Origin: Bacteroidota bacterium | GTDB lineage: Bacteria > Bacteroidota > Bacteroidia > Bacteroidales > UBA10428 | Assembly (NCBI GenBank): GCA_016699695.1 | Contig: CP065006.1 | Location: forward strand, 2,666,001 to 2,730,000 | Reading direction: 5' to 3' | Length of the DNA: 64,000 nt | In this document: positions 1 to 7,786 of the stretch, in pieces | Numbering within the stretch: position 1 is the stretch's first letter | How the letters are laid out: the number at the start of each line of letters is the position of its first letter | Made by a program: the position numbers and the translations under genes | Notes under the pieces: generated by a model | Seen by the model: only the letters and a program-made list of their open reading frames with translations | Told to the model about the DNA's origin: nothing | The model's database searches: none

Positions 1-322
1 ACATAAAACCAAACATTACTTTTTTTCCATGCCAGGCTTCGGCAGGGCTGGTGGTTCGGTATTTATCCCAAACCTTTGAAAGATTATCTTTAACAAAATA
101 TGTTTTTTCCTGAATATGGTAGCCGGTATTGGAATAATCTGATTTCCAACTAGGTTTAAGTTCGCTAAAGAGACAAATGTTTTGGTTTTTAATTTCGAGA
201 ATATAGTTTCTAACCTTTTTGTAGGGGATCAGATTCAGGTTAAGGCTATCAATTTCCTGTTGGCCGTAAAGCGTTATATTCAAAAGGATTAAAGCGAAAA
301 TAAAAAGTTTCTTAGCAGCCAT
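1..322 (-). CDS. Exported protein of unknown function (3' end outside window)
   Basis: An open minus-strand frame starts with ATG at 322 and runs off the left edge of the window, giving at least 107 residues. The N-terminus has a lysine pair, a hydrophobic stretch (LFIFALILLNITLYG) and then QQ, which looks like a Sec signal peptide with cleavage near residue 20. The visible mature part is polar and aromatic-rich (for example SPAEAWHGKKVMFGF). I do not recognise the family. It precedes no gene in the window in its own direction. Confidence 0.5.
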   Translation of the reverse strand, partial: MAAKKLFIFALILLNITLYGQQEIDSLNLNLIPYKKVRNYILEIKNQNICLFSELKPSWKSDYSNTGYHIQEKTYFVKDNLSKVWDKYRTTSPAEAWHGKKVMFGFM

Positions 323-462
323 TATCGTCCCGATTTTTTTTAAATCGTTAATAAAAAGTAATGAATCGAACAGATTCGCAAAATATTTTATGGAAGAATA
401 CGAAGTTCAAGATATATTGTTTCTATACAAGGGAGTAATTCTCTATTTTCTTTCAATAATAA

Positions 463-497
463 TGAAAAAAAAAGCACACTTGATTAAGTGTGCTTTT
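463..497 (-). terminator. Rho-independent terminator after the cold-shock gene
   Basis: The inverted repeat AAAGCACACTT / AAGTGTGCTTT has a 4-nt loop (GATT). Read on the minus strand it is followed by a run of about nine T. It lies 20 bases past the stop of the cold-shock gene and closes the RRM-csp transcription unit. Confidence 0.85.
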
Positions 498-518
498 ATT
501 ATGTTGCAATTCGAACAG

Positions 519-716
519 TTAATCGATAATTTTTACATTTACAGCAATTGGCCCTTTTTTGCCTTCGCCCAGTTCAAACTCAACTTTCTGTTCGGGTTCG
601 AGGGTTTGCTTCGGATCTCTCAAACCGGAGCGATGCACAAAGATGTCTTTATTGTCTTCTGATAAAATAAAGCCAAAGTTCTTTGTGGTATCGTACCATT
701 TTACTGTACCCTTCAT
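519..716 (-). CDS. Cold-shock domain protein (CspA family)
   Basis: A 65-residue single cold-shock domain, the usual length for CspA-type proteins. It carries the RNP1-like KNFGFIL and RNP2-like DIFVHRS motifs with the nucleic-acid-binding aromatics, and starts with the typical MKGTVKWYD. The family binds single-stranded RNA or DNA and melts mRNA structure in the cytoplasm. It starts 12 bases after the stop of an RRM gene, so the two probably share a transcript, and a terminator follows directly. The pairing suggests a small post-transcriptional regulation unit. Which csp paralogue it is cannot be told. Confidence 0.93.
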   Translation of the reverse strand: MKGTVKWYDTTKNFGFILSEDNKDIFVHRSGLRDPKQTLEPEQKVEFELGEGKKGPIAVNVKIID

Positions 717-728
717 CTCAGGGAGGTA

Positions 729-1022
729 TTAATATTCCCTTCTTTTGAAGTTACTTCTTCTTGCACCTCCGTTTTCTTCCACACGCTCGCGTGCCTGGTT
801 AACGTTGATGTCTCTGCCACCTAAGTTGGTACCATTGAGTGCCTCGATGGCTTGTTGAGCCTCTTCGTCGTCGGCCATTTCGATAAAGCCAAAACCTTTG
901 CTTCTGCCAGAGTTTTTGTCTGTAATAATCTTAGCTGAACTAACTTCGCCAAATTTTTCGAAGGCTTCTCTTAGTTCGTTTTCACTTAAACGAAAATTTA
1001 AGTTTCCAATAAAAATGTTCAT
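729..1022 (-). CDS. RNA-binding protein with one RRM domain
   Basis: A 97-residue protein with a single RNA recognition motif: RNP2 is IFIGNL (residues 3-8) and RNP1 is KGFGFIEM (around 43-50). A short basic, arginine-rich tail (GGARRSNFKRREY) follows. This is the common bacterial glycine/arginine-tailed RRM family. I chose ATG at 1022 because the domain begins immediately there; an in-frame start at 1061 would add 13 residues not expected in the family. Upstream gene of a probable two-gene unit with the cold-shock gene. Confidence 0.92.
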   Translation of the reverse strand: MNIFIGNLNFRLSENELREAFEKFGEVSSAKIITDKNSGRSKGFGFIEMADDEEAQQAIEALNGTNLGGRDINVNQARERVEENGGARRSNFKRREY

Positions 1023-1413
1023 CTTACAAAATTTAAAATAATAGTTTAATTTATTGAGCAATACCCAGTTGGGTTTTATTCCTTAATTATATGGTGCGGA
1101 AAGTTGCCTAAACATCTTTGCTCTGGCTTCTGATCTGGACATAAAAAAAGAAATGGATTCGATTTTCTTCACGGATTGAAGAGAGAAGGGTATGTAAGGC
1201 TGGTTTCCTGTACTTTGTTGCTAAAGCAATTTATTTAATACACTGAGCCATATTCATGGCTTATTTTGAGGCAAATTTAATCTTTCTTCCGGAGATTCAG
1301 TAAAAAATTCCTCTTTTTTTCATAGAAATGTTTTTGGCACGAATATTTTCTCATTAGAATGCCCGTTCTGCAATGGCTTTATGTCTTTCGAAAACAGTAT
1401 ACTCCAGTTGTTT
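1023..1413. other. Intergenic region between the hyd operon terminator and the RRM gene
   Basis: About 390 bases without a credible gene. It must hold the promoter of the minus-strand RRM-csp unit. AT-rich sequence near 1030-1060 could be a -7 region, but the match to TAnnTTTG is imperfect. Nothing else was recognised. Confidence 0.4.
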
Positions 1414-1455
1414 CAAAAAAACAACAAACCCTGCTTGTTGGGCAGGGTTTGTTGT
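1414..1455 (-). terminator. Rho-independent terminator of the hyd operon
   Basis: A long inverted repeat, ACAACAAACCCTGC / GCAGGGTTTGTTGT, with a 7-nt loop. On the minus strand it is followed by seven T. It begins 19 bases past the restored stop of hydC and marks the end of the ten-gene hydrogenase operon. Confidence 0.9.
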
Positions 1456-1473
1456 AGAAAAGTTTCGTGCAGT

Positions 1474-1961
1474 TTAGTCCTGCTGGTATTCGGCAATAAT
1501 ATCTTTCACCATTTCCGGAGAAACACGGCCATAGGTTTTTTCTCCTACCATTACTACAGGTGCTAAACCACAAGCACCCACGCAACGCAAACAGGCAATA
1601 GAGAATTTGCCATCGCTGCTGGTTTCACCAACCTGTATTTTCAGTGCTTTTTAAATTCTTCCAGTACTTTCTCAGCACCCCTAACATAGCAAGCAGTACC
1701 AGTGCAAACCGACACCGGATACTTACCTTTTGGTATCATAGTGAAGAAGCTGTAAAAGGTTACTACTCCATACACTTTGGCCACTGACACATTCATTTCC
1801 CTCGCAATTACCTCCTGCACTTCGGCAGGAAGGTACCCAAAGGTGCTCTGTGTTTTGTGAAGAACGTTGATTAACTCACCCTTATCGTTCTGGAATGACT
1901 GACAGATTTCTTTGATTTTTTCAATCTGATCTCTCCTAAGTTCAACTTTTATATTTGACAT
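1474..1961 (-). CDS. hydC: [FeFe] hydrogenase subunit HydC (NuoE-like [2Fe-2S]), frameshifted in this sequence
   Basis: HydC is the thioredoxin-fold [2Fe-2S] subunit that passes electrons between HydB and HydA in the trimeric NADH/ferredoxin-linked [FeFe] hydrogenase. The frame from 1961 gives 106 residues with the first ligand pair (VCTGTAC) and then hits a stop. If one A is added to the five-A run at 1648-1652, or the ribosome slips back one base there, the frame continues as KKALKIQVGE and reaches CLRCVGACGLAPVV, the second pair (C-x3-C). It then ends at 1474, giving about 162 residues, the normal family length. The break removes two of four cluster ligands. A homopolymer error is most likely; true mutation or frameshifting is possible. 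Last gene of the operon, 39 bases after hydA. Confidence 0.88.
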
Positions 1962-2000
1962 ATTCCTTAAATTACGAATTAATAATATTACTTCAATAGC

Positions 2001-3779
2001 TTATTTCATGTAGGTAATTTTCTTTTCCCTGTCGACATAATGCGTATGAAGCAAATGGTGGGCTTTCTCGCTCATAGGTTTACCTAGGAATTCAGCATAG
2101 AGTTTTTGTATATAGGGGTTCTCGTGCGATTTACGAAGTGTTTTTCCGGCATCTTCTTTATAGATTGCTTCGAAACGCTTTTGTATAATCGACGAGTCGC
2201 CGTGGTGCAATGGTTGTCCGCCACCACCGATGCAACCGCCGGGGCAGGCCATAATTTCGATGGCATGGTATTGACTTTTTCCGGCACGGATATCTTCGAG
2301 CAGTTTACGGGCATTGCCCAATCCGTGTGCAATACCGATTTTTATGGGTAGACCATTAAAATCGACAGTGGCTTCGCGAATACCTTCGAGTCCGCGCAAA
2401 GCTTCGAAATCTACTTTTTGAAGCGTTTTTCCTGTGTGAAGTTCGTAGGCAGTCCGCGTGGCAGCTTCGATTACACCCCCGGTAACTCCAAAAATAACTC
2501 CAGCACCTGTCGATTCGCCCATTGGGGCATCGAAATCGCTATCGGCCATGTCGGCAAGGTTCATGTTGGCACGTTTAATCAATGCAGCAAGCTCGCGGGT
2601 TGAAATGGAGTAATCCACATCAGGGTTACCATCTACTTTGAACTCTTCGCGTTGGCATTCGTACTTTTTAGCCAAACAAGGCATAATTGAAACCACTACA
2701 AGATCTTTGCGGTTTACCTTTACTTTATCAGCAAAATAGGTTTTGGCGATGGAGCCAAACATCTGCTGAGGTGAACGGGCTGTAGAAGGTATTTCGATCA
2801 TATCGGTAAACTGCTGTTCGAAAAAGTTTACCCAACCTGGGCAGCATGAGGTGAGTATGGGCAGTTTCACCGTTTTATCGTTGTTCAGGTGACGCGTAAG
2901 ACGATCGAGTAATTCGGTGCCTTCTTCCATAATGGTTAAGTCGGCGGCAAAATCTGTATCGAATACATAGTCAAAACCCAGTTCGCGCAGGGCGGTTACC
3001 ATTTTTCCGGTGACACTTGTTCCGGCTGGCATTCCAAATTCTTCTCCAAGAGCAGCTCTTACAGCAGGTGCTGTTTGCACAATAACCATTTTTTCCGGGT
3101 TGGCCAGGTCGGCAATCAACTGGCTGGTATGGTCTACCTCGGTGAGTGCACCGGTAGGGCACACTGCCACGCATTGACCGCAATAAGTGCAGGGAGAATC
3201 CTCGATTTCCATTTCGAAGGCAGGGGCTACTACCGACATAAATCCGCGATTTACAGCTGATAGGGCTCCTACAGTCTGGAAGTCGTTGCACATGGTTTCG
3301 CAGCGACGGCACATGATGCATTTATCCATTTCGCGAATGATGGAGGGGGAGAAGTCTTTCCGGTAGGTCGACATTTCTGCGATATCCTGGTCGGGAATTT
3401 CGCGGATACCTAACTTCTGGGCAATCGATTGTAAGTCGCAACTGCCGGATTTAGCACACGAAAGACAATCTTTTGGGTGGTCAGACAAAATAAGCTCCAT
3501 TACGGTTTTGCGGGCATTGAGCACTCTTAAAGAGTGAGTTTTTACCACCATGCCATTATCCGCTTCGGTGGAGCAGGATGGTGCCAGGTTGCGGCGTCCG
3601 TCTACTTCTACCACGCAGATACGGCAACCGGCAGGTTTGTGTTCGATGCTTAAGTCTTCCAGGTGCATGTAACACAATACAGGAATATCTATCTCCAGTT
3701 TGCGCGCAGCCTTGTAAATAGTGGTTCCTTTCGGAACTTCAATTTGCTTGTTATCTATTGTGAGTTTTACTGTTTCCAT
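2001..3779 (-). CDS. hydA: [FeFe] hydrogenase catalytic subunit HydA
   Basis: The 592-residue catalytic subunit, reducing protons or oxidising H2 at the H-cluster in the cytoplasm. N-terminal [2Fe-2S] ligands are C36, C52, C55 and C69; the His-Cys3 [4Fe-4S] site is H101, C105, C108, C114; two ferredoxin-type [4Fe-4S] sites lie at C154-C164 and C197-C207. All three H-cluster signatures are canonical: TSCCPGW (310-316), MPCLAKKYE (366-374) and MACPGGCIGGGG (510-521). Domain order matches the M3-type subunit of trimeric, group A3-like enzymes. Together with HydB and HydC it should couple NADH and reduced ferredoxin oxidation to H2 formation (electron confurcation); that activity is inferred from family and operon, since A3-type enzymes are not all bifurcating. 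It lies 9 bases after hydB. Confidence 0.97.
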   Translation of the reverse strand: METVKLTIDNKQIEVPKGTTIYKAARKLEIDIPVLCYMHLEDLSIEHKPAGCRICVVEVDGRRNLAPSCSTEADNGMVVKTHSLRVLNARKTVMELILSDHPKDCLSCAKSGSCDLQSIAQKLGIREIPDQDIAEMSTYRKDFSPSIIREMDKCIMCRRCETMCNDFQTVGALSAVNRGFMSVVAPAFEMEIEDSPCTYCGQCVAVCPTGALTEVDHTSQLIADLANPEKMVIVQTAPAVRAALGEEFGMPAGTSVTGKMVTALRELGFDYVFDTDFAADLTIMEEGTELLDRLTRHLNNDKTVKLPILTSCCPGWVNFFEQQFTDMIEIPSTARSPQQMFGSIAKTYFADKVKVNRKDLVVVSIMPCLAKKYECQREEFKVDGNPDVDYSISTRELAALIKRANMNLADMADSDFDAPMGESTGAGVIFGVTGGVIEAATRTAYELHTGKTLQKVDFEALRGLEGIREATVDFNGLPIKIGIAHGLGNARKLLEDIRAGKSQYHAIEIMACPGGCIGGGGQPLHHGDSSIIQKRFEAIYKEDAGKTLRKSHENPYIQKLYAEFLGKPMSEKAHHLLHTHYVDREKKITYMK

Positions 3780-3788
3780 TGTCTCTGA

Positions 3789-5582
3789 TTATTTTACGAT
3801 TACTGCGTTAAACTTACATTTATCCATACAGGCGCCACATTTAATACACAGCGAACTGTCGATGATGTGTGCTTCCTTGCGTTCACCTGCAATACAACCT
3901 ACCGGACATGCACGGGCACAAGCCGTACAACCCACGCAGTTTTCTTCTATAATAAAATAGGTCATAAGGTCTTTGCATACGCCGGAAGGACATTTTTTAT
4001 CGTTTACATGGGCATCGTATTCGTTCCTGAAACGTTTAATGGTAGCTAAAACCGGGTTGGGCGACGATTGACCTAAACCGCACAAGGATGTATCTTTAAT
4101 TACATTACCCAGGTTAATCAATCTGTCGATGTCGGCCTGAGAGCCCTTGCCTTTGGTAATCTTAGCAAGTATTTCGTGCAGACGTTTGTTTCCGATGCGG
4201 CAGGGAGAACATTTTCCACAGGATTCTTCGACGGTAAACTCGAGGAAGAATTTGGCCACATCCACCATACAATCGTCTTCGTCCATCACAATCATACCTC
4301 CACTTCCCATCATCGATCCGGCAGCAATAAGGTTGTCGTAATCGATTGGGGTGTCAAGGTCGGCGTCGGTAAGGCAGCCGCCTGATGGACCGCCGGTTTG
4401 AACGGCTTTGAATTTTTTGCCATTCTTAATTCCACCACCAATTTCGAAGATTACTTCACGAAGGGTGATACCCATGGGTACCTCCACCAAACCTACGTTG
4501 TTGACCTTACCAGCCAAAGCAAATACCTTGGTGCCTTTTGATTTTTCGGTTCCGATACTTGCAAACCATTTAGGTCCTTTGTTAAAGATCACTGGTATGT
4601 TAGCATAGGTTTCAACGTTGTTTACGTTGGTTGGTTTTTTCATATAACCTTCAACCGAGGGAAAAGGTGGTTTCAGTGTGGGCTCGCCACGCTCGCCTTC
4701 CATGGAGTGGATCAGCGCTGTTTCTTCTCCGCAAACAAAAGCTCCTGCACCAAAGCGCATGGAGATGTCGAAACTAAAGCTGGTACCAAAAATATTTTTA
4801 CCCAGCAATCCTGTTTCACGTGCCTGGTTAAGGGCGATTTTTAGTCGTTCTATTGCCAGTGGATATTCAGCACGTATGTATACCAAACCTTCGTCGGCAC
4901 CAGTGCAATATCCGTTAATGGCCATGGCTTCGATTACCGAGTGCGGATCACCTTCGAGAATCGAGCGATCCATAAAAGCTCCGGGGTCACCTTCGTCGGC
5001 ATTGCAAACCACATATTTTTTATCACTCTTCACTTTGCGTGTCAAGTCCCATTTGAGTCCGGTAGGAAAACCACCGCCACCGCGACCACGAAGACCAGAG
5101 TCTATCACAGTTTTGATTGCTTCCTCGGGGGTCATTTCGGTAAGCACCTTGCCAAGTGCTTCGTATCCGCCACGGGCAATGTATTCGCCAATATTTTCCG
5201 GGTCAATAATTCCACAATTGCGTAAAGCTATGCGGAGCTGTTTTTTGTAAAAACCCATGCCTTTCGAGTCGGCCACGACTTCTTTTTTGTCGGGGTCGGT
5301 ATACAATAGCCTCTCAACCTTACGACCTTTTACAATATGCTCTTCAACAATTTCTTTGGCATCCTTAGGTGCTACCTGGGTATAAAAAGTGTTGTCGGGA
5401 ATTATTTTCACGATAGGCCCTTTTTCGCAAAAGCCAAAACAGCCGGTTTGAACTACCTGGGCAAAATCTTCGAGCCCTTGTTTATTGATTTCAAGCTGGA
5501 GATTGTCTTTTAACAGGCTGCTTTCTGATGCTTTGCAGCCGGTTCCTCCACATACAAGTAAGTGTATTTTGTAATCTGACAT
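3789..5582 (-). CDS. hydB: [FeFe] hydrogenase flavoprotein subunit HydB (NuoF-like)
   Basis: A 597-residue NADH-oxidising subunit of HydABC. The N-terminal thioredoxin-like [2Fe-2S] domain has C11, C16, C48 and C52. A NuoF core follows, with the glycine-rich RGRGGGGFPTGLKW motif (165-178) and the NADEGDPGAF segment for NAD and FMN. The [4Fe-4S] site is C455, C458, C461 and C501. The C-terminus is a two-cluster ferredoxin domain (C549-C559 and C579-C589), absent from complex I NuoF but typical of HydB and of NfnB-like bifurcating enzymes. It lies 18 bases after the small [2Fe-2S] protein and 9 before hydA. Confidence 0.97.
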   Translation of the reverse strand: MSDYKIHLLVCGGTGCKASESSLLKDNLQLEINKQGLEDFAQVVQTGCFGFCEKGPIVKIIPDNTFYTQVAPKDAKEIVEEHIVKGRKVERLLYTDPDKKEVVADSKGMGFYKKQLRIALRNCGIIDPENIGEYIARGGYEALGKVLTEMTPEEAIKTVIDSGLRGRGGGGFPTGLKWDLTRKVKSDKKYVVCNADEGDPGAFMDRSILEGDPHSVIEAMAINGYCTGADEGLVYIRAEYPLAIERLKIALNQARETGLLGKNIFGTSFSFDISMRFGAGAFVCGEETALIHSMEGERGEPTLKPPFPSVEGYMKKPTNVNNVETYANIPVIFNKGPKWFASIGTEKSKGTKVFALAGKVNNVGLVEVPMGITLREVIFEIGGGIKNGKKFKAVQTGGPSGGCLTDADLDTPIDYDNLIAAGSMMGSGGMIVMDEDDCMVDVAKFFLEFTVEESCGKCSPCRIGNKRLHEILAKITKGKGSQADIDRLINLGNVIKDTSLCGLGQSSPNPVLATIKRFRNEYDAHVNDKKCPSGVCKDLMTYFIIEENCVGCTACARACPVGCIAGERKEAHIIDSSLCIKCGACMDKCKFNAVIVK

Positions 5583-5600
5583 TGTTTTTTCCTCCGTATT

Positions 5601-6008
5601 TTATTTATTGTCCTCGGGGTCTATGCTCTGGAAATTCATGGGTATAATGCCCTCGACCAGTTCTCCGCTTCTGATGTATTTTTCGATAATGAGGTCGGCC
5701 TTTTTCTCGTTTACATAACCGAAAACGATTGGCTCCTTGCCTGGTAGCTTCACCTCTACTGTGGGTTCGGCATAGCAATAACCCATGCACCCGGTTTGTG
5801 TCACTACGGCTTCGATGTTTCTTTTTTCCATTTCGTCGGCCAGGTAGTTCATGGTTTCTCTCGAACCCGATGCAATGCAACAGGTTGCCATGGCAACTTT
5901 TACCTGAACAATGGCGTCGGGGTTCTCACTCCTGTCGCGCAGACTTGTTTTGCTTTTAAGCTCTTCTCTCAGCTTTCGCAAATCTTCCAGTGTTTTAACT
6001 TTTCCCAT
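5601..6008 (-). CDS. Thioredoxin-like [2Fe-2S] ferredoxin domain protein of the hyd operon
   Basis: A 135-residue protein with a thioredoxin-like [2Fe-2S] fold. A cysteine pair sits in MATCCIASGS and another in QTGCMGYCYAEP, followed by the usual beta-strand ending. It resembles the N-terminal domain of HydB (QTGCFGFC) as a stand-alone protein, with a 30-residue charged N-terminal helix added. Such proteins are often found with HydB in Bacteroidetes and Clostridia and are presumed to be an extra electron carrier or docking subunit; the exact role is not known. It lies between a HATPase gene and hydB in the same operon. Confidence 0.85.
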   Translation of the reverse strand: MGKVKTLEDLRKLREELKSKTSLRDRSENPDAIVQVKVAMATCCIASGSRETMNYLADEMEKRNIEAVVTQTGCMGYCYAEPTVEVKLPGKEPIVFGYVNEKKADLIIEKYIRSGELVEGIIPMNFQSIDPEDNK

Positions 6009-6124
6009 TTGATTGCTTTTTGTCTATTAAATTTATTTCGTTTCTTTTTCTTTTATATCTCAAATCTCAATTAATTCGTTGAAGCAGACTTATTTATATT
6101 GATTCTAATTATGCATTTAAATAT

Positions 6125-6673
6125 TTACTTATGGCTTGTTTGAAGCGCCTTAAGGTTTTCGGATATCATCTCTTTAATAAACTCTATCACTTCGCCATTG
6201 GCTATCGATATACCTTCCAGTTCTTTTTTTATTTCGAAAGTGCTTAAATCGAAATGCTGTTGGTTCAATCTATGGGTATATTCAAAATCAAGCTGCGGAT
6301 ATGACCTAATTAATCCGGTAATGGTGCCAATTATATCGCCAAGTGGTTGGCGGTCGAGATGCGAATAGCCAAAAATGCCTGTTATGCGTGTTCCTATTCC
6401 TGGTTTACTCTCAATTTCAACCCTTCCCCCTGTTAATTCGGTATGCTGCCGGAGTAGGGGTATTCCCAGTCCGGTTTTCTTGTTCTTTGTTGTGAAAAAA
6501 GGATCCATGATGCGGCTGAGTGTTATTTCGTCCATCCCCTGGCCATTGTCGGTAATGCTTAGCACAAAACTGTCATCACCCTGGTTTTCGTTAATTTCGA
6601 TACCGATATTATTTGCTTGTGCCTGGATAGAATTTTGCACCAGATCGAGAATATGCATCGAGATTTCTTTCAT
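6125..6673 (-). CDS. Stand-alone HATPase domain protein (histidine-kinase-like ATPase)
   Basis: 182 residues with a GHKL ATPase fold: N box near DLVQNSIQAQ (11-20), G1 box ITDNGQGMD, F box DPFFTTK and G2 box KTGLGIPLLRQ. There is no dimerisation/phosphoacceptor domain, no sensor domain and no membrane segment. A C-terminal tail of about 75 residues is unassigned. It could phosphorylate a partner protein or act as a conformational switch. It overlaps the preceding PHP gene by four bases, so translation is probably coupled. Similar orphan HATPases occur in [FeFe] hydrogenase operons of fermentative anaerobes, with no defined function that I know of. Confidence 0.85.
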   Translation of the reverse strand: MKEISMHILDLVQNSIQAQANNIGIEINENQGDDSFVLSITDNGQGMDEITLSRIMDPFFTTKNKKTGLGIPLLRQHTELTGGRVEIESKPGIGTRITGIFGYSHLDRQPLGDIIGTITGLIRSYPQLDFEYTHRLNQQHFDLSTFEIKKELEGISIANGEVIEFIKEMISENLKALQTSHK

Positions 6674-7410
6674 TTCGTCCTGATTTTTCTACCCTCAATA
6701 TTGTTCAAGGCCATTTTCCATTCGTTAAAAGAAGGTTCCTGCAGGTAATACTCTGTAAATGCCCGGCCAAGTTGGTCGGGGTAGTGCGAGTCTGAATTGG
6801 TAATAAGGCTGTAAGTTTCCAGTTCAGGTCTTTGGTTCAGCACCGTTTCGCGCGAAGTGGCGGCCGAAAATTCCAGTGCATCTATCTGCAGTCCGGGAGG
6901 AATAAAGCCGATTTGTGAAAAGATGCTGGTGATTTTTCGGTCGATATGGGCCGGGATAAAAACACCCTTGAGGGAATGAACCTTCCTTTCTACTTCCTCG
7001 ATGGAGGCAGTAAGTCCCATTATCAGCAAATCTTCCACCTCGCCAATTATTTCTTCCTTTTCGTTCACCACGAACTGCTCACCAAAACGCGATGGATTGT
7101 TGGCAATTTGAGCCGAGTGCTCGTCCAGAAATTTCTGGAATGTTTTAGTTGCTTCAATCGTTTCAAAGAACGCCAGGCAGTGCACCTCTTCGAGTGTAGA
7201 TATTTCAACACCCGGGAAAACAACAATGCCTTCTTTTTTTCCAAGCTCCACCATCAGTTCGGCATGCAAGCTTGTGTTGTGGTCGCTTATGCCTATGATG
7301 TCGAGTTTCTTTTGTTTTGCCTCACGAATTATTCGCGTCGGACTCATATCCAGATCACCACAAGGCGATAACACAGAATGAACATGCAGGTCGGCGCGAT
7401 ACCATTTCAT
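6670..7410 (-). CDS. PHP-domain phosphoesterase (TrpH/YciV-like)
   Basis: A 246-residue PHP-superfamily protein with the metal-binding HVHS motif near the N-terminus (DLHVHSVLSPCGDL), ISDHN, an internal PGVEIS segment, AHIDR and a C-terminal NSDSHYP. These are the usual metal-ligand positions of the family, whose members hydrolyse phosphoesters or nucleotides. Its N-terminus overlaps the stop of the DRTGG gene by one base and its 3' end overlaps the HATPase gene. The substrate is unknown. In this operon it may act in a phosphate-based signalling loop with the HATPase proteins, which is inference from position only. Confidence 0.88.
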   Translation of the reverse strand: MKWYRADLHVHSVLSPCGDLDMSPTRIIREAKQKKLDIIGISDHNTSLHAELMVELGKKEGIVVFPGVEISTLEEVHCLAFFETIEATKTFQKFLDEHSAQIANNPSRFGEQFVVNEKEEIIGEVEDLLIMGLTASIEEVERKVHSLKGVFIPAHIDRKITSIFSQIGFIPPGLQIDALEFSAATSRETVLNQRPELETYSLITNSDSHYPDQLGRAFTEYYLQEPSFNEWKMALNNIEGRKIRTK

Positions 7411-7745
7411 CAGGCATTTATTAATTGGTATAATTTACCCGCTGCCTCGAAGGCTGTTTCATTGGTCTGAAGTACTGGTATTCCTTCGCTGCGAGCAGCA
7501 TCTAAAGTTTCTTCCGGGGCTTTTAGTCCCTTTACAAGTAAAATCGCGGCAAGCTCTTTCAGGGCTGCTACTGCCACAATGTTTTTGTGCACCTGAATGG
7601 TAATCCACACCTGTCCTTCTTCGGCAGTGCCCATGACATCGCTTAAAAGGTCGGAGCAATACCCTCCGCTTATAGTCTTGTGCAGCTGGTCTTGTCCTGA
7701 AATTACTTTCCAACCCAATTTTTCGATAACTTCTATTAGTTTCAT
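7410..7745 (-). CDS. DRTGG-domain protein
   Basis: A 111-residue protein that looks like a single DRTGG domain, with a core like SGGYCSDLLSDVMGTA and a VAVAALKELAAILLVKGLKAPEETLDAA segment. This domain is also found beside CBS domains and in phosphotransacetylases, and is usually taken as a regulatory ligand-binding module. It resembles the first gene of the operon (9562-9906), so the operon holds two paralogues. The stop codon overlaps the PHP start. Its ligand is unknown. Confidence 0.8.
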   Translation of the reverse strand: MKLIEVIEKLGWKVISGQDQLHKTISGGYCSDLLSDVMGTAEEGQVWITIQVHKNIVAVAALKELAAILLVKGLKAPEETLDAARSEGIPVLQTNETAFEAAGKLYQLINA

Positions 7746-7786
7746 ATTTGCTTCGGTGTATGGATAATTTTTTCTACTGCCTGATT

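Noticed and set aside
390..662. Plus-strand open frame of 90 codons
   Set aside because: It runs through the terminator and the antisense of the cold-shock gene; composition is not protein-like and the minus-strand gene is certain.
1379..1585. Minus-strand open frame inside hydC
   Set aside because: It reads hydC in a wrong frame. The true frame in this stretch is the continuation of HydC after the homopolymer shift.
1640..1660. Programmed -1 frameshift in hydC as the main explanation
   Set aside because: The zero-frame codons are TTT AAA AAG, which do not give the standard X-XXY-YYZ heptamer, and no clear downstream structure was seen. An indel in the run is simpler.
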